Shown here: one piece after another, positions 23,555 to 26,432 of the stretch
Layout of the letters: each line of letters opens with the position of its first letter
Position numbering within the stretch: the stretch's first letter is position 1
Assembly (NCBI GenBank): GCA_024364805.1
Contig: CM044518.1
Coordinates: 22,452,667 to 22,479,098, forward strand
DNA from: Euprymna scolopes
Lineage: Eukaryota; Mollusca; Cephalopoda; Sepiida; Sepiolidae
Direction: 5' to 3'
DNA: 26,432 bases
Made by a program: the position numbers and the translations under genes
The notes under the pieces: generated by a model
Told to the model about the DNA's origin: nothing
The model's input: only the letters and a program-made list of their open reading frames with translations
Databases searched by the model: none

Positions 23555-24080
23555 GGGAATGATGGAACATACTGGTGACACTAGTGATGAAAACGATGGA
23601 CACAAGCGGGGAACCTCGTAAAAAAAGACAGCTCTCAACTGTCGTATAATGCAAGATGCATCCTGCATGTCAACAGGCTCCATATCGTGAAACCTGTCGG
23701 GCCACAGTCTGTGAAGGTCAAAAAATGATTGCACCAATTCCTCATCGAAGTACCCAAGACAGACAAATATTGGCCACCAACCGTGATTGTCAAACACCGC
23801 CTATAGCACCACGAGAAGGGATGATGGAACATACTGAGGCAGATGGAATCGAGGAAGTGATGCCTCCGATTGTTCGAAGGAGTAACCGACAAAGACGGAT
23901 ACTGCCCCCTTGCCCTGAATGTGAAACCTCGCATATGGAACCACGAGGGGGGTAATGGAAGAGACTGGTGGCAATAACGGGGGTAATGAGGAAGATTGCA
24001 ATGAGGGCGTGCTGCCCCGATTCTTCGAAGAAGTACCCGACAAAGACGACTGCCCTCCTGCTCTGTGTGTGATCATGAGA
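23555..24080 (+). repeat. Three ~130-bp imperfect tandem units in the pol tail
   Basis: Units begin at about 23555, 23816 and 23946, each with a GATGGAACATACTG-like start (third copy: AATGGAAGAGACTGG). The second and third are 130 bp apart. The first two are 261 bp apart, which is about 130 once the 132-bp inverted copy lying inside the first unit is subtracted. The units encode acidic then Arg-rich peptides such as VRRSNRQRRI, the kind of basic tail found at the C-terminus of Gypsy integrases. Confidence 0.7.
23603..23734 (-). repeat. Inverted repeat arm 2 (displaced integrase copy)
   Basis: Reverse-complement copy of 22847-22978, about 98% identical by eye, lying in the tail region of the same element. 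The peptide shadow MHPACQQAPYRETCRA appears on the - strand of arm 1 and the + strand of arm 2, which confirms the inversion. Confidence 0.93.
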
Positions 24081-24110
24081 TCAGGGGCGGGGTGTAGGGA
24101 AACGCGTGAC
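24076..24110 (+). other. Polypurine tract and probable 3' LTR start
   Basis: A purine-rich run (GATCAGGGGCGGGG) ends at about 24092 and is followed by TGTAGGGAAACGCG. That is the expected arrangement of polypurine tract and LTR beginning with TG for a Gypsy element. The 3' end of the LTR and its CA terminus could not be identified, and no second LTR copy is visible for comparison. Confidence 0.5.
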
Positions 24111-26432
24111 TTACCTAACTAACACGTGTGCAAAATTACACATATCGGTGATGGAACGAAATTAATGAAGAAGAAAGAAACAAAAATGGTTGTCTTATCC
24201 CTTTATATACTTGCAATGTTACGCCTTATATGCAGATTAGATGCTCCTCGTTGGAGATAAAATAGGGTTGATATTTTAGAGGGTACATTAATTTTGATGT
24301 TGTATTTCGAAGAAATAAGGTGAATTAGCATAGGTGCGTAACGTATACACAGGTTTGGAAGTTTGGAGTTTGGGCAACATTGTCAAACTTACCCAGGAAA
24401 TTATTGGTATGACGGGGATAAGAAATAACACTCAAGTTATTGAATTATACACATATATAAAAAGATAGCCAGTTTCACTTGTAATATTGATTGGACCCTT
24501 TATAGGCTACACCAAACAAGAACTATAGCAATTCAAACAGAATATCAGATAAACACAAGACTACTTACAATGCACTACGCATACAAGTAAAACCCACTCT
24601 ATCTATGAGAAACAGACGGAGACGGGGGATTGATTTGTATACACGTGTGTAAATTACACGAGAAAATAGTAAAATACGTATGTTAATGCACTCGACATGG
24701 CGTCTCTGGTAAGAAAAATAGCAATATAAATAAATATCACGATCATGACAAACAGTAAATAATGTCCGAAATATCGTGGAGTCACAGCTGTATTAACGAC
24801 GAAATACATGGGTATACAAGGAAAAATACAGTTGAGTGTGTGTGTGTGTTTTTATGTTATTTGCTTCGTTGTTTTGCGACGGAAATTGCACGCAACGTGT
24901 GTCGGTAAACGGACAACACTACAAAAGATTCTTTCAAACCCAGATTGATCAGAGTTATTTTACAAAATAAAGTAATAATCATAAAATATAAAAAAAATGT
25001 CATCAAAGAAGCCATGCAGTTGCAAAGGAAGGAGAAAAAGTGACCAAACGAAGAGGAGCTTGCAAAAGAAAGAATTATAAGTCAAGCTGTAATATTTTTC
25101 TTAGTCGAATAGATTCTGTCGGTCATATTTTAGTTGCTAAATATTATTTGTGGACATTGAGTTAACACAATTAGATACTTGTGTACCATTCTTATTCAAT
25201 TATTTAATATTTTAGATTATCAGATAACGGAGCAAGTCGCTTATTAGATTTAAAGTAAAAAGTTGGAATCAAATATTTTCAACGCATTTATACAGAAATT
25301 TTGTATTCAAGCTGTTTAAAAATCGATTGTTGTCTTAAAATAAAAGTGCCTCTGTCATTATTTAACGATTATTTAAGTTTTAATATTGAGAAACTAAATT
25401 AGTTAGATTTTTCGAAGGAAACATTAGCAAGAGGTTATACAGTCTAGAATAAATGTTTAACCGACTGCAATACGAAAAATAACATAAATATATTGCGTTT
25501 AGTTAAAATTCTTAAAAATCTGACTTATTTCTGTAAAAATTGTCTCTACCGTTTAAAACTGACTATTAACCAGTCAATTATTAAAAATGGGGTATTGGAT
25601 ATATTATGTACAAATAAGACATTTTAAATGGTGTATACATTTTTTTTAGGATATGAACTAAAAACACAAAGACGCGTCAGTTTTTGTATCTAGAGCTCTG
25701 CTGAGAAACTTATAGTATATTGTTTTGTTTTATTTGTAGATTTTTAACCGTGCCCGGTCCTTTTTTTTTTACAAAATTATGTTAATTTTATTCTGGTAAA
25801 TTTAATACCAATTACCGAAATATAATTTGATGTTTACTTTAATTTTAGAACTAATGGAAAGCGACCCTGATCGGCGTTCAATTAAGTCATGCGACGGTAA
25901 CGGAATAATTAAACAATTTTAACACGTTATGAGAAAAACGCAGTGGTTGCATTGCCGCTATTGATGAAAAATATGTGTTAACAAAAACGTAAATGTCCAC
26001 CGACCTAATTTTTTAAAGAAAAAGATGTGGACGACCACGTAAACAATCCGAACGTTGTCGTGAGAATTCAGACAACGGATCAAATATCAGGGTTTCCTTA
26101 CCATCATAAGTTACTTACTAAATTTTTGATGGACCAGCTAACAAAAAGAAATAGCAATATAAAATAACAGAAATGAGATCAGTAAGTAAATAAGCAAGTG
26201 TCGATAGAGCATCCGGGGATAACGCAAATTAAATGGTTTACTGTGAAGCCGTGCTAAAATGTGAAAAAAAAGAAAATGCAATAATTGCTGCATAATATTT
26301 TAATGTCTGATTTTGTCGCGATCTCGAATAATGCCTCTGAGAGTTTGAGCTGGGCATCAACCGTAATTGTTCGGATAATCTCGCTATTAGTCATTGTGGA
26401 AAAATTAATTTCCTAAAAGTAATAAGACTGCT
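24111..26432. other. Mostly unassigned AT-rich sequence; contains presumed LTR remainder
   Basis: The first few hundred bases are presumably LTR. A short (TG)n run lies at about 24835-24851. At 24997-25120 (+) a small frame starts MSSKKPCSCKGRRK, and another frame continues with RRGACKRKNYKSSCN. This resembles the Cys-rich CxC tails seen in some transposon-derived proteins, but it is too short and broken to call. Bases 25100-26432 show no recognisable gene or element. A GRPRK AT-hook-like peptide at 26017-26058 is probably chance. Confidence 0.45.

Larger units (their letters stand above)
21070..24092 (+). mobile_element. Fossil Ty3/Gypsy-like LTR element: zinc knuckles and pol
   Basis: A broken LTR retroelement on the + strand. 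Two CCHC nucleocapsid zinc-knuckle remnants lie at about 21170-21330. Reverse transcriptase follows at about 21390-21930, with RSVMDYR, CLTRLGFGLNVA and the YIAD/YIDD-type catalytic box near 21740. RNase H remnants lie at about 22240-22560. The integrase zinc-binding region is near 22625-22790. The core follows at 22840-23120 (GNGIAERCYRSIKRIAARTQ), then the C-terminal domain with YQVGDRVWVKTP and VPRHVKDIHP up to about 23460. An acidic, Arg-rich tail ends near 24075. I saw no clear protease, most of gag is missing, and no 5' LTR was found. It has at least half a dozen breaks and is not functional. Long readable stretches suggest middle age. It abuts LINE copy E on its left. Confidence 0.88.

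Noticed and set aside
22641-24076. Several - strand frames of 91-99 codons and a + frame from 23656
   Set aside because: Shadows of the integrase and its tail, or of the inverted repeat arms; they are not independent genes.
24121-24665. Similar ACACGTGTG...AAATTACAC segments at 24121 and 24641
   Set aside because: Only about 20 bases alike; too short to define LTR ends or a tandem repeat.
26017-26058. RKRCGRPRKQSERC, an AT-hook-like peptide
   Set aside because: Short, no open context on either side, and a basic motif of this length is easily found by chance.
1-26432. tRNA, rRNA, CRISPR, prokaryotic operons, toxin or defence systems
   Set aside because: No A/B-box tRNA-like pair, direct-repeat array, ribosomal motif or operon-like gene arrangement was seen.

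Overview
The window looks like intergenic DNA from a large, AT-rich animal genome. A mollusc, and a cephalopod in particular, is the best guess. I infer this from the mix of decayed repeat families and the long (AT)n, (CT)n and (CA)n microsatellites, not from a marker gene. I found no convincing host protein-coding gene, rRNA, tRNA, CRISPR array or prokaryote-type operon. Almost every coding signal I can recognise belongs to a retroelement, and most of the longest open frames are antisense to such an element or lie in microsatellites.

Layout, left to right. At 540-1961 (- strand) lies a fossil Ty3/Gypsy-like gag and protease. At 3240-4570 (+) lies a decayed CR1/Jockey-type LINE reverse transcriptase. 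The 3.1 kb from 4571 to 7689 has no recognisable content. From 7690 to 11985 (-) come two pieces of one LINE family whose C-terminal part resembles restriction-like-endonuclease LINEs (R4/Dong-like): one nearly complete ORF2 and, just upstream of it, the 3' half of another. The latter abuts a trinucleotide microsatellite. Between 12503 and 14716 there are compound microsatellites, one of them almost palindromic, and a short piece of the same LINE family (12885-13200, +). From 14730 to 16515 (-) come remnants of a probable Penelope-like element around a very AT-rich stretch. From 16516 to 19689 there is little beyond a weak LINE tail.

From 19690 to 21060 (+) two further pieces of the R4/Dong-like family occur in the order C-terminus then N-terminus, the same order as on the other strand at 10.1-12 kb. 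A second Ty3/Gypsy-like fossil follows at 21070-24092 (+), with nucleocapsid zinc knuckles, reverse transcriptase, RNase H and integrase. It ends in a polypurine tract and a probable 3' LTR start. It carries a 132-bp inverted copy of part of its own integrase and a tail of three ~130-bp units. From about 24.1 kb to the end I recognise almost nothing.

The elements do not form a pathway; they are independent insertions of differing age. The most interesting points are structural: the near-identical inverted integrase copy, the repeated C-terminus-to-N-terminus LINE arrangement, the LINE/TAA-type microsatellite boundary, and the hairpins in the Penelope-like tail. I found no evidence of a new functional system.
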